Shown here: positions 53,823 to 64,000 of the stretch, piece by piece
How the letters are laid out: each line of letters starts with the position of its first letter
Position numbering within the stretch: the first letter of the stretch is position 1
Assembly (NCBI GenBank): GCA_965200605.1
Contig: CBDATW010000002.1
Span: 186,001 to 250,000 of the forward strand
From: CBDATW01 sp965200605
Lineage (GTDB): Bacteria > Bacillota_I > Bacilli_A > CBDATW01
Direction: 5' to 3'
Length of the DNA stretch: 64,000 nt
The notes under the pieces: model-generated
What the model was told of the DNA's origin: nothing
Databases searched by the model: none
What the model saw: the letters and a program-made list of their open reading frames with translations, nothing else
Made by a program: the position numbers and the translations under genes

Positions 53823-54376
53823 TTTAATACCTCTTTTAACTGCTCTTGTAGCTTATCTTGTGAATCATTGTTATAAATAGTTTTAGAATTATTAAAAGAA
53901 ATATTTTTTACACTAGCATTAAGTCAATTTAATGCTTTTTGCTTGTTGATATTGTCTCTTTTGATAATTCTATTTAAACGAATATCTATTTTAGATTCTA
54001 TAACTATTATTTTATCAAATAGTGATAAAAGGTTAGAGGAATTTATATATGGGATTTCTATAAAAATAATATTATCAATATTTTTTATCAAATCTTTGAT
54101 ATGACCAATTAATATTTCAATAACATCATTTTGATATCTACTTTTAAAATTACTATCTTTAATTAGTTTTTCTTTTATAGAGTGTTTTTGAACTTTGTGA
54201 TTAATAATAAATTCTGGATATGATTTTTGAAGTAATTTATACAATGCATTATCTTTTAAATATAAATCATTTTGGATTTGGTCAATGGAAAAAGTTACAA
54301 AATCATTTTGTAATAATTTTATAAGTGTTGATTTGCCCGAACCAATTGGTCCAGTTATTGCAATGACTTTTTTCAT
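53807..54376 (-). CDS. coaE: Dephospho-CoA kinase
   Basis: Last step of CoA synthesis. 189 aa with P-loop TGPIGSGKST (8-17). At its 3' end the codon TGA at 53819-53821, which would stop the gene in the standard code, is read as Trp, and the frame runs 4 codons further to TAA at 53807, overlapping dnaB by 16 bases. It starts one base after the mutM stop. Confidence 0.9.
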
Positions 54377-54377
54377 A

Positions 54378-55214
54378 TTATTTTTGACAAACTAAACAAT
54401 AGTATGTTCCTCTTCCATTTACTTTTATTTTTTTAATAATGGCTTTTTTACATTGCCTGCACTTTTCTCCTTTTTTTGTATGAACTAAAAGATGGTTTTG
54501 AAATTTACCATCTACACCAAGTGATGAGGTGTATGTTGAAATTGATGAGCCCCCTAGTTTTATTGATTTTTTTAAAACTGATTTTGAATACTTAAGAATT
54601 AATTTTATTTTATCTAATTTTACAAGTTTTGCTGGTTGCAAGGGATTAACTTTAGATAAATGGAGCACTTCATTTACATAAATATTTCCTAATCCAGCCA
54701 TAATGCTTTGATCTAAAAGGGCTGATTTAATTGCGATGCTTTTGTTTTTTAATTTATTTTCTAAATATTTTACACTACATTTTGAATCAAATGGTTCTGG
54801 TCCAACCTTATTAATTGGAGCTAAATTTAAATACTGGTTTTTTGGTAATAAATGAAATGTTCCAAACTTTCTTGTATCATCATAAAACAATAATGATTTA
54901 TCACTAAAAATAATGGCTGCCATAAAATGTTTTTTAGAGACATTAATATCTTTTTCTTTTTTAAAGAAATAGTATTTGCCTTCCATTCTTAAATGAGAAA
55001 TTAAAACATCTTTATCTAAAATAAAAATTATATGTTTACCAATTCTGTTAATATCATTTATTTTTTGATTTTTTATTTTATCTTTAAAACTTTTTAAACT
55101 ATTGGGAGCCTTAATGAGTTTATTAATATAAATTTGACAATCTTTTATTTTTTTGCCAATGACTAATTTTGATAATGTTTGTACAACTACTTCTACTTCT
55201 GGTAATTCTGGCAT
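54378..55214 (-). CDS. mutM: Formamidopyrimidine-DNA glycosylase
   Basis: Excises oxidised purines such as 8-oxoguanine. 278 aa, start MPELPEVEVV with catalytic Pro2 and Glu3. The C-terminal zinc finger has CRQC...YYCLVC, and the H2TH region contains LDQSIMAGLGNIYVNEVL. AGGAGG precedes the ATG. It lies 8 bases behind polA in the replication/repair block. Confidence 0.96.
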   Translation of the reverse strand: MPELPEVEVVVQTLSKLVIGKKIKDCQIYINKLIKAPNSLKSFKDKIKNQKINDINRIGKHIIFILDKDVLISHLRMEGKYYFFKKEKDINVSKKHFMAAIIFSDKSLLFYDDTRKFGTFHLLPKNQYLNLAPINKVGPEPFDSKCSVKYLENKLKNKSIAIKSALLDQSIMAGLGNIYVNEVLHLSKVNPLQPAKLVKLDKIKLILKYSKSVLKKSIKLGGSSISTYTSSLGVDGKFQNHLLVHTKKGEKCRQCKKAIIKKIKVNGRGTYYCLVCQK

Positions 55215-55222
55215 AATTCCTC

Positions 55223-57844
55223 CTATTTAATATCAGCAAGTGATATTCCTGAGCCACTATTAACTTCTAGTGTAACTTTTAAATCAGCTGCTTCTTTCAT
55301 ATTTTTAATAATTATTTCTCTGGCATTTGTTAAATGATCATTTTTAATTTCATATACAAGTTCATCATGAATTTGCATTACCAAACTTGCATCAATATTA
55401 TTTTCTTTTAACTCCTGATTAATTTTTACCATTGCTTTTTTAATGATATCGGCAGATGACCCCTGAATTGGGGCATTAGTTGCTGCCCTTTTACCAAATT
55501 CTCTTTGGATATGTGATGATGAAGATAATTCTGGAATAAATCTTTTTCTACCAAAAATTGTTTTTACAAAACCATTTTCTTTTGCATCCATGATACATTT
55601 TTGTCTAAAGTCTTCAATTTCCCAATAAGCATTTTTGTAATTTAAAATTATGTTTTTGGCATAGGCAACTGATGTTTTTAATTGTTTTGATAATCCAAAG
55701 GCAGAAATTCCATAAATAATTCCAAAGTTAACAGCTTTTGCCTTGTTTCTTTGTTCAGGTGATACATGATCAAGGTTGATATTAAAAACTTTAGATGCTG
55801 TTGCGGTGTGAATATCAATATCATTTTTATAAGCCTCAATTAAACTTGTGCAATTTGAAAGGTGTGCTAAAATTCTTAATTCAATTTGCGAATAATCAAA
55901 TGATGCAAGGGTGTATCCACCAGGTGCAATAAATGATTTTCTAATTTCTTTTTGGTTTGCTGATTTAATAGAAATGTTTTGAAGGTTGGGATTTCTTGAA
56001 GATAATCTACCAGTTTGAGTAAAAGTTGGCAGGAAGTTAGAATGGATTCTTCCTTTTTCACAAATAAAGTTTTGAAAACCTAAAATATATGTTGAAAGTA
56101 ATTTTGAATATGATCGATGCTGAATAATAAATGGTATTATTTCATGTTTATTTATAAGATTAACTAAAACCTGATTTGTTGTTGAATATTGACCAGTTTT
56201 GGTTTTGGTACCAATTAATCCTAAATCTTCAAATAATACATTACCTAATTGTTGTGTTGAAGAAATATTGAATTGTTTATTTGAAATACGATAAATTTCA
56301 GATTCAATTATGTCAATTTTGATCTTGGTTTTAATTTCTAATTCTTCAAGTGCCTTTTTATCAATTAAAATACCTTTAATTTCCATTTGAGCAATTGCAA
56401 AAACACTAGGTAATTCAATTTTATAATATAAAGACTCTAGATTTTCTTTTTCTATTTTTTTATTAAATACTTGGTGAGAATCAAATATTCATTTTACCTT
56501 AGTAACAGAATGTCGGGCTACCTGGTGTATTGCTGGAATAGATCACTTAGCTCCTTTTCCATAAAATTCATTATCATCAAGAATTTCTCAATAACCAGTT
56601 TGCATCTGGGCTACCCTAAACATATCTTGAGTAATTTTAGAATCAATTAAATAAGAGGCAGTTTTAATATCAAAAATTACATTTTTAATATCAATTCCAT
56701 AGCGATTTAAATTGTTATATACTTTTTGATAGTCAAATACGACAATAACACATTTATCTTCAAGTAATGCCTTTAGTTTACTTGCCATTGTAATGTTTTT
56801 ACCTTCTATAAAGTAATGATTTTTACCATCAGATATAGATAAGCCAATAATTTTGGAAATGTTGTAATTTTCATTATCAGTTTCAATATCTAGGGCTATT
56901 TTTTTGGCAATAAAATTATTTGGTATATCATTTACTATTTGATGTTTAATTTTGATATTTCCTGTTTTGGCAAGATTATGAATTTTAATTAATGAGTTCA
57001 TTCCATAAAATTTTAAAAAGTTAGTTAATTTATCAACATCTTTGTTATCTTGATTAAAATTAATATCATCTAAATTAATTTCAAGTGGAGCATCTAAAGC
57101 AAGAGTTGCAATTTTTTTACATAGCAAGGCTTGATCTTTATGCTCAGCTAATCTCTCCTTTAATTGGCCTTTTTGATCTTCAATATTATCTAAAATATTT
57201 TCTAAGGTTTTATATTTATCTAATAATTTAATAGCAGTTTTGGGACCAACTCCTGGAACTCCTTTTAAATTATCAGAGCTATCTCCTTGCAGACCTTTCA
57301 TATCAACTACTTGATTGGGTAAATAAGAGTATTTTTCAAAGAAATTATTTACTGTTACTACATCAATGTTGGATACACCCTTATTAGTTAGACAAACATC
57401 TATTTGGGGAGAAACCAGTTGTAGTAAATCTTTATCTGATGAATAAATTTCAACTTTCATATCTTGGTTTTCTGCAAGCTTGGCAATTGTAGCAATAATA
57501 TCATCTGCTTCATATTGTGCTAACTCATAATGTCTAATTGCAAGATAATCAAGATATTCTTTAATAATCGGAAATTGCTCTTTTAGCTCTAGGGGAATTT
57601 TTGAACGATTTGCTTTATAAGATGGTAAGTCATTATGTCTAAATGTTCCTTTACCAGCATCAAAAGCAACAAGTAGGCTATCTGGCTTTTTTTCCTTAAT
57701 TAATTTGTTAATCATATTGGCAGTTGTTCTTAGAGCATTAGTGGCTTTACCATTTGGTGCTTTTAGTAAATCTCCAGTATGAGCTGTAGCATAATATGCC
57801 TTAAAAACTAAGGAATTACCATCTATTAAAATTACTTTCTTCAT
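55223..57844 (-). CDS. polA: DNA polymerase I
   Basis: 873 aa: N-terminal 5'-3' exonuclease (IDGNSLVFKAYYA, ADDIIATIA, KGLQGDSSDNLKGVPGVGPKTA), a middle 3'-5' exonuclease-like domain with only DIETD (motif I) evident, and the polymerase domain with motif A FDYSQIELRILAHLS, motif B RNKAKAVNFGIIYG and motif C QIHDELVYE. TGA Trp at 56588 and elsewhere. The start is 4 bases after the dnaE stop. Confidence 0.97.
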
Positions 57845-57848
57845 TACT

Positions 57849-60800
57849 CTATCCTAAAATCTTTTCTTGCAGTTTTACATCTTCAATTATAAAGGTGTTA
57901 TTTTCTCTATCAAATTTACCTTTAAAACCAAAGTTTTTCAAATTGGTTAATTTGTGTCCAACTTTATCAAATACTCTTGTAAAGACAACTGCTTCAACTT
58001 GTGAGCTATCATCTTCAATTGTTAAAAACATCATTGGTTTATTATTTTTAGTTTTTATTGTTCTTAATGATTTTACCATAGCAAAGATAGCAATTGTTTT
58101 ATTAAATGACTGACTACTAATTTGGGCAATATCAGTAATGTTGAAGTTTTTTAAATTTTCTTTTAATTTATCTTTAATTAATTTAACTGGATGCGATGAA
58201 ACATAGAAACCTAAAGTTTCAAATTCATCTTTAAGCTTTTGGTTTTCATCATCACCTTTATTACCAATTTGGGGCATAGGAACAATGTCTAAATTAAACA
58301 ATTTACCATTTCCATCTTGTGGCAGTAAATTAGCATATTTAATTAAATCACTTAAAACATTAAGCATTGATATTCTTGAATGTCCAAATTCATCAAAAGT
58401 TCCTGCTTTAATCATTGCCTCAATATTAGATTGGGAAACTTTGTTATTAAATGTTTTGATAACAAAATCTTCAAATGAGTCAAATTTATTATGTTTTTCT
58501 CTAAGTTCAATAATTTTATTTACCGTCATTGAACCTAGTGATTTAATAGAAATCAATGGAAAATATATTTTATTATTATGGTGCACAAAATATTTATGAG
58601 AAATATTTATTGAAGGAACATTAATATCAATTCCTATTTTGTTTGCTTCATGTAGATATTTTTGCAGTTTTTCATCATTTCCAATATTGGTTGTTAAAAG
58701 CGAAACTAAAAATTGCTTGGGGTAATGTGCTTTTAAATACGCAAGTTGATATCCAATCATTGAATAGGAAACAGAGTGTGCTGAGTTAAATCCATAATTA
58801 GCAAATTCATAAATTAAGTCATAAATTTGTTTTGCAATAATTGAATCATATTTATTATTTGTTGCCCCGGTAATAAAATCTTTTTCAAGACTCATCATTT
58901 CTTTAATATTTTTTTTAGACATTGCTCTTCTTAGAATATCAGCCTTAGAAAAACTAAATCCAGCAATTTTATTTGCAATTTGCATTATTTGTTCTTGATA
59001 AACAATTATTCCCTGAGTATTTTTTAAAATTGGTTCTAAATCTTGATGTAGATAAGTAATTTTTTCATTGCCATATTTTCTTTTAATAAAAGATGGAATA
59101 TTGTTTTTTGGTCCTGGTCTAAATAATGAAATAGCAATAGCTAATTCTTGGATTGATCTAGGTTTTACTCCTTTTAAAACATCTTTCATTCCTGTTGATT
59201 CTAACTGAAAAATTCCTTCTGTAATACCTTTGGAAAGCATTTTAAATGTTTTAATATCATTTAAGGGAATTTGAGTCATATCAAGTTGGATATTTAAATT
59301 ATTTTTCACCATGCCAACAACACTTTGTATTGTTGTTAAGTTTCTAATGCCAAGAAAATCCATTTTTAATAAACCAATCTTTTCTAGATTATGCATTGAA
59401 TATTGAGTTTGAAGTATATCAGAAGTTTTAGAAATTGTTAAAGGTAAAATTTCTTTTAATGGCTTTGTTGAAATTAAAATACCAGCAGCATGAGTTCCTA
59501 GTTGTCTGGGATTACCTTCAATTAATTTAGCAATTTTAATAATTTTTTGATTTTGTAAGTTTTTATTTACTTCTTTTCTAAAAGCAATTGATAAATCAAG
59601 TGATTCTTGGAGTGTTATTTTGGCTTTATTGGGAACTTTTTTAGTTAATAGATTAATTTGAGCCAATGGAATATTTAGTGTTCTTCCCACATCTCTAATG
59701 GCCATTTTAGAACCTATTTTTTGAAATGTTGAAATATATGCTACATGTTCATATCCATATTTTTTAGCAACATAGTTGATTACTTCCTCTCTTCTTTCGT
59801 CTTCAAAATCTAAATCAATATCAGGCATAGATACTCTATCAATATTTAAAAATCTTTCAAAAAGTAGATTATATTTAAGTGGATCAACATCAGTAATATT
59901 TAGTGCATAAGCTACAAGCGATCCAGCAGCTGAACCTCTACCTGGTCCTACTGCAATATTATTATCTTTGGCATACTTAACAAAATCTCAAACAATAATA
60001 AAGTAGTTTTCAAAATTTAATTTATTAATAATATCTAATTCATAAAATAGTCTTTCTTCATATTTAGAATCTAGTTTTGCTAAATTAGTTTTTTGAGAAA
60101 GTCCATTGTAGCAAAGTGTTTTTAAAAATTCTTTTTTATTTTTAGTTGTAAACTCTGGTTGAGTAGTTTTTTTAAATTCATGTTTAAAATATTGATTTGT
60201 ATAGAAATCATTTGTATTATCAATTAATCACTTATCATAATGCTGCCCAATTTCACTTTGAGAAAATAAATAATTGTTTAGATGGTTTTTAGAATTTATA
60301 TCAACAGTTTGCAACTTATTGATGGCTTTTAAAATATCGGGAACAATATAATTTTCCTTATCAATAAATAAAGTTTTATTAAAAATAATTGGTGTAATAG
60401 GTATTTGATTATGTTTTAAATCAAAATCAAAATTAATTCCAAAATAAATGTTTTTAAAATGTTTTTTTATGTCCCTAATAAATTTTTCACTATTTGCTTC
60501 ATTTTTAATTAATTCTTTTGCAGAAATTGGGCCATTTTGGCTTGGAATTACAACTGAAAGTTCTTCTCCTAGATTAAATAAATCTTTTCAACTAACTTGT
60601 TTTTTTTCTACATTTATTAGTGTAGAGATATTAACCAATTGATAAAAACCTTCATTAGAATTTGGAAACAAATGAATTTGACCTTGAAATATTTTATCAA
60701 AAACAGTAATTTCCATTCCAACAATTGGCTTAACATTAGATTTATTGGCACTAAACACAAAGTCAAGTGCTCCATGCAAATTATTTGAATCAGAAATTGT

Positions 60801-60905
60801 AATATATTCATAGTTAAAATCATTAGCTTTTGCTAATAGATTTTTAATATCAACACTAGATTCTAAAATAGAATAGTGGCTTTTAACATATGAAATACCT
60901 TTCAT
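57849..60905 (-). CDS. dnaE: DNA polymerase III subunit alpha, DnaE type
   Basis: 1018 aa. PHP domain at the N-terminus (SHYSILESS, ISDSNNLHGALDF), a GPGRGSAAGS block, catalytic Asp residues in MPDIDLDFEDERR (about 360-372), and the helix-hairpin-helix and OB regions in the C-terminal third. As in other Firmicutes, PolC would be a second polymerase; it is not in the window. TGA Trp at 60588. AAGGAG before the ATG. Ordered nrnA-dnaE-polA. Confidence 0.96.
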
Positions 60906-60914
60906 TGATTCTCC

Positions 60915-61853
60915 TTATTTTTTAGTTAGCTTTTTTAATTCACTAATTATTTTGTTGTACTGATTTTTATTTTTTACAATTGTAGCAGCTGCATTTTTAT
61001 GCCCACCACCATTGAATTTTTCCAATACCTTATTAACTGCATATTTTTCTTTTGATCTAATAGATACTTTAATTCCATCTTTATCAAATCTAGCAAGAGA
61101 TCAAATATCAATGGAATCAAATCCAGAATAGAAATTAGCATGAAGTGAAATATCATGAATAGTAAATTTAAATTTCTTGGCAGTTTTTTGGTCAATATAA
61201 ATATAGGCAACTTTATTTTGGATTTTTGCATTATTGATTAAATAAGCATTGAATTTTGCATGTTTTATATCTCTTGTATAAAGCTTTTCATAAACTTCAT
61301 TAATATCAACTTTTGATTCAAGAAGTTTTGCAACAACACTAAATGTTTTTGATGATGTTTGGGGAAAAAGAAATCTTCCTGAATCTGTTACAATACCTGT
61401 AAATAGATAAGTGGCAGCTTTTTTTGATAATTTTAATTTTTGATCAATTGCCCATTGGGCAATAATTTGAGCTGCAGATATAGCTTTTGGATCTATTACA
61501 TTTAATTTACCATAATTTCTCTTAGATGGATGATGATCAATTTTAATTGATTTATAGCATTCTTTCCAATTTTGATTATCTATTCTTGCAATATTGGCTG
61601 TATCAGAAATAATTGCTAGAGTTTTTTGACCAACAACTTTTTGATTTTTGTTTTCTTTAGGGAAAAGATGAGCTAGGTGTGGGTAGTGGTGCCCACAAAC
61701 TATAATTTTTTTATCATTAAAATTATCTTTAATGATTTCTTTTAAACCAAAAGTAGATCCTAGCGCGTCTGGATCTGGATTAATATGACGATAAAGGTAA
61801 ATGCTATCTGCTTCTTTAATTAATTTGGTTATTTGATTAAATTTTGCTTTCAT
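60915..61853 (-). CDS. nrnA: Bifunctional oligoribonuclease/pAp phosphatase NrnA (DHH-DHHA1)
   Basis: 312 aa. Degrades nano-RNA and hydrolyses pAp. DHH motifs: RHINPDPDALGS (about 23-34), KIDHHPSKRN, TGIVTDSGRF. The DHHA1 domain ends in FNGGGHKNAAA. TGA Trp at 61101. Stop 9 bases before the dnaE start. The thiI stop is 8 bases away from its start. Confidence 0.93.
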
Positions 61854-61861
61854 AATTTCTC

Positions 61862-63019
61862 CTATTTTAATTCAATAATTTTTGCTTTTTTAATTGATTC
61901 ATCAATTAAATTATCTATTATTAGTTCACTATATTCTTTTTTAATAACATTTACTTTTGGTTTAGTTGTTGGTTGTTTTGGAACAAATAATAGACAACAA
62001 TCTTGCCCTTTACCAATAGAGATATCATATGTACCAATTTTTTTTGCCAGTTTTACAATTTGACTTTTATTAGTTGTAATTAATGGTCTAAAAATTAATT
62101 TATCAACATCGCAAGATGTGGCATGGATTGATTCAAGAGTTTGAGATGCAACCTGCCCAATAGATTCTCCAGTAGCTAAGGCACCTATTTTTCTTTTATT
62201 GCCTATTTTAGAAGCGATTGAATAAAATACTTTTCTAAGTAAAATTATGCGATATTTTTCTAGGGAAGTACAAAATATTTCGTTTTGTATTTTGTTAATA
62301 TCAACAATGGTTAAACTAATTCTTGATGAGTATTCTTTTAATTTCTGACTTAAAGTTATAACTTTTTTAATAGATGCTTCATCGGTTGAAGGTGGAGATG
62401 TAAAATGAATTAAATCAACCTTGCATCCCCTTTTTAAAAGTTCATAAGCTGCAACTGGTGAATCAATTCCCCCTGATAACAATACCATTACATTAGCAGA
62501 TGAGCCAACTGGCAGGCCTCCTGTTCCTTTGTAGTTTTGAAAATAAAGGAAAGTTTGGTTAATTCTTATTTCAACAAATATTGTTATATCAGGATTTTGT
62601 AAATTCACTTTTAAATTAGTATTTTGATCAACAAATTCTCCAACTTCTTTTTGAATTTTCATTGATGTTTTATCAAAGTTTTTATCTGCTCTTATTGCCT
62701 TTATTTTAAAAGTCTTATATTTTTTGTCTTTTAAACTAGAAAGTAAAAATTTATTAAAAGCAGCACTAGATGGTTTTTTAAAACTATAAACATTAGAAAT
62801 TTTTTCAATACCTGGAGTTTTTTGTAATTTAGCAATAGTTTTATCAATATTTTTGAATTTACCCTCTATTAATAAACGTGAGCTATTAGCTGAGGTTGTA
62901 AATGTACCAAAACTTTTTAATTGATTATGGATATTTCCTTCCAGTTTTCTAATAAAAGCCCTTTGATTTCCGCCTTTGGTATTTAATTCACCATATTTTA
63001 TAAGTAATATAGTTTTCAT
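61862..63019 (-). CDS. thiI: tRNA sulfurtransferase ThiI
   Basis: Adds sulfur to U8 of tRNA (s4U), using sulfur from a cysteine desulfurase. 385 aa: a ferredoxin-like/THUMP N-terminus (KTPGIEKISNVYSF), and the PP-loop ATPase VLLSGGIDSPVAAYEL. A Cys pair (DCCLLFVPKQP) is near the C-terminus; there is no rhodanese domain, as in short ThiI. The start overlaps nothing but is one base from the ezrA stop. In B. subtilis, ezrA, a desulfurase gene and thiI are neighbours; no desulfurase is between them here. Confidence 0.95.
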   Translation of the reverse strand: MKTILLIKYGELNTKGGNQRAFIRKLEGNIHNQLKSFGTFTTSANSSRLLIEGKFKNIDKTIAKLQKTPGIEKISNVYSFKKPSSAAFNKFLLSSLKDKKYKTFKIKAIRADKNFDKTSMKIQKEVGEFVDQNTNLKVNLQNPDITIFVEIRINQTFLYFQNYKGTGGLPVGSSANVMVLLSGGIDSPVAAYELLKRGCKVDLIHFTSPPSTDEASIKKVITLSQKLKEYSSRISLTIVDINKIQNEIFCTSLEKYRIILLRKVFYSIASKIGNKRKIGALATGESIGQVASQTLESIHATSCDVDKLIFRPLITTNKSQIVKLAKKIGTYDISIGKGQDCCLLFVPKQPTTKPKVNVIKKEYSELIIDNLIDESIKKAKIIELK

Positions 63020-63020
63020 A

Positions 63021-64000
63021 TTACTTCTCCATATTTTCTTTAATTATTTTGGTTTGAGAAGCTATATTTAAAATATTTTCTACCTCTTCTAAGTTTTGAT
63101 TGTTAAAAGAAATTTCTGCTTGATTTAACAATGAATCTAAATCCTTTGCATTATCTAAAAATCTAAATTTAGACATTCACATAATTTGATCTTCTGCTAT
63201 TTTATATCTTTTTTGAGTTACATAAAAGTTTTGAGCAATTTTTTTTGTAATATCAACACAAGTATCAATCATTAGTTTAACTTTAGTTACATCTCGAGGA
63301 AATTGACTTTGGGCTTTTTTTGTTTTTTCTATGTTTTTGGCAAGATGATTCATTGCTGATTTAATTTTGATGTTGTTTTTAACTAATTTATTATTTTGAA
63401 TATCACTTGATAGTTCAGAATATGACATTGTAAGAGAAACTATTTCTCTATCACATCTAATATCAGCACTTTCTTTTTTAGTTAAGACATCATATACTTT
63501 TCTAATTAAAGTAATTGTGGCAATAATATTTTTAGTATTTGTTTTTAAATCTTTAAGCAATATTTTATATTGATAATCTAAGCTTTTATTTAATTTGGAT
63601 GATAATAATCTAGCATGTTGCTTTGTGGTTTCAAGTGATTCTTTAAAAGCTAATATCAATCCATTTTCTTCATTGGAAAGCTTAACTCTTTTTTTCAAAG
63701 TTGCAATTAATGGATTTAAATCATTTGAAATAACATAAAATTTTTTTATTTGTTGTTTTCAAACTGGAAGCATTTCAATAAATATTTCTTTTGCATTTGA
63801 TTCGTCCCAAATTTCTTTATCTACACTATTAACAAGACTAAGTGATTTTTCAATGAGCTCTTTTGATTCAACAAAATTTTTCATTTTTGATTTTATCTCA
63901 ACTGCCTCTAAGTTTTTTTCAACTAGTGATAATGTTGCAATTAATTTTTTATCATCAATTTTTTCATTATTAGTTTTTGCAATAACAATTTTTTGTGATA
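63021..64000 (-). CDS. ezrA: Septation ring formation regulator EzrA-like protein (5' end outside window)
   Basis: The C-terminal 326 residues of a long coiled-coil protein. Helical, Lys/Glu/Asn-rich, with heptad-like leucine spacing (LKTNTKNIIATITLIRKVYDVL and onward) and no catalytic motifs. Neighbouring thiI supports EzrA, as in B. subtilis. TGA Trp at 63177 and within MLPVWKQQ. EzrA restrains FtsZ ring assembly at the membrane. The N-terminal membrane anchor lies beyond the window edge, so the call rests on coiled coil and context. Confidence 0.75.

Overview
This 64 kb window comes from a wall-less Mollicute. Most genes contain in-frame TGA codons that must be read as tryptophan (genetic code 4), a tRNA-Trp with a UCA anticodon is present (12051-12124), and the DNA is very AT-rich. 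The gene set (ProRS with a C-terminal zinc domain, a MYPU_1760-type lipoprotein protease, an MG284-like gene after proS, EzrA, DnaB/DnaI primosome loaders) suggests a member of the Mycoplasmatales/Mycoplasmoidales or a related lineage such as the Hepatoplasma type. The species cannot be fixed from this window. Nearly all genes are on the minus strand.

Layout. 1-4714: pcrA (cut by the edge), asnS and the tsaD-tsaB-tsaE genes for tRNA t6A synthesis. 4771-6254: a ferredoxin/flavodoxin-NADP reductase-type flavoenzyme facing a DUF402 phosphatase. 6318-8826: tRNAs Gly, Leu, Cys and His, a DUF2779 nuclease-like protein and thioredoxin. 8888-12124: a lipoprotein metalloprotease, two tandem DegV fatty-acid-binding proteins and tRNA-Trp(UCA). 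12163-15189: three small envelope or hypothetical genes and proS. 15251-18746: the heat-shock operon grpE-dnaK-dnaJ under a CIRCE-like operator; dnaK carries a one-base frameshift as read. 18854-20194: a PepV-like dipeptidase. 20326-38345: an 18-kb surface island with three large Trp-rich repeat proteins (1157, 1162 and 2604 aa) and a BMP-type lipoprotein broken by a stop codon. 38466-44778: prfA, pepA, eno, gpmI and tpiA. 44779-51160: an accessory stretch interleaved with pgk, acpP and a PAP2-like gene, carrying structured RNAs, a GNAT/ASCH pair and two MazF/PemK-like proteins. 51182-64000: gapA, then dnaI, dnaB, coaE, mutM, polA, dnaE, nrnA, thiI and ezrA in tight succession.

The most interesting material is outside the housekeeping genes. 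(1) Four loci (24.1, 45.1, 47.0 and 50.4 kb), with a weaker fifth at 51.0 kb, share an unusual promoter: TTGCAT, a 16-17 bp spacer, TATACT-like, then a conserved ATTTATACCAAG start region. Each is followed by a short, strongly foldable RNA. Two of these RNAs lie directly upstream of MazF/PemK-like ORFs, one with an intervening intrinsic terminator; this is the layout of type III (RNA antitoxin) toxin-antitoxin loci. The other two are a 185-bp dispersed repeat whose hairpin shows a compensatory base-pair change. (2) The repeat-protein island has near-identical in-frame tandem arrays (63-aa units and 115-aa units) and 14-16 base homopolymer tracts in upstream regions, as expected for phase- and size-variable surface proteins.

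Glycolysis (gapA, pgk, gpmI, eno, tpiA) is well represented. Many promoters are extended -10 elements (TGnTATAAT). Several genes start about 6 nt after the -10 and are probably leaderless. Coordinates come from reading the translation by eye under code 4; no database search was run.
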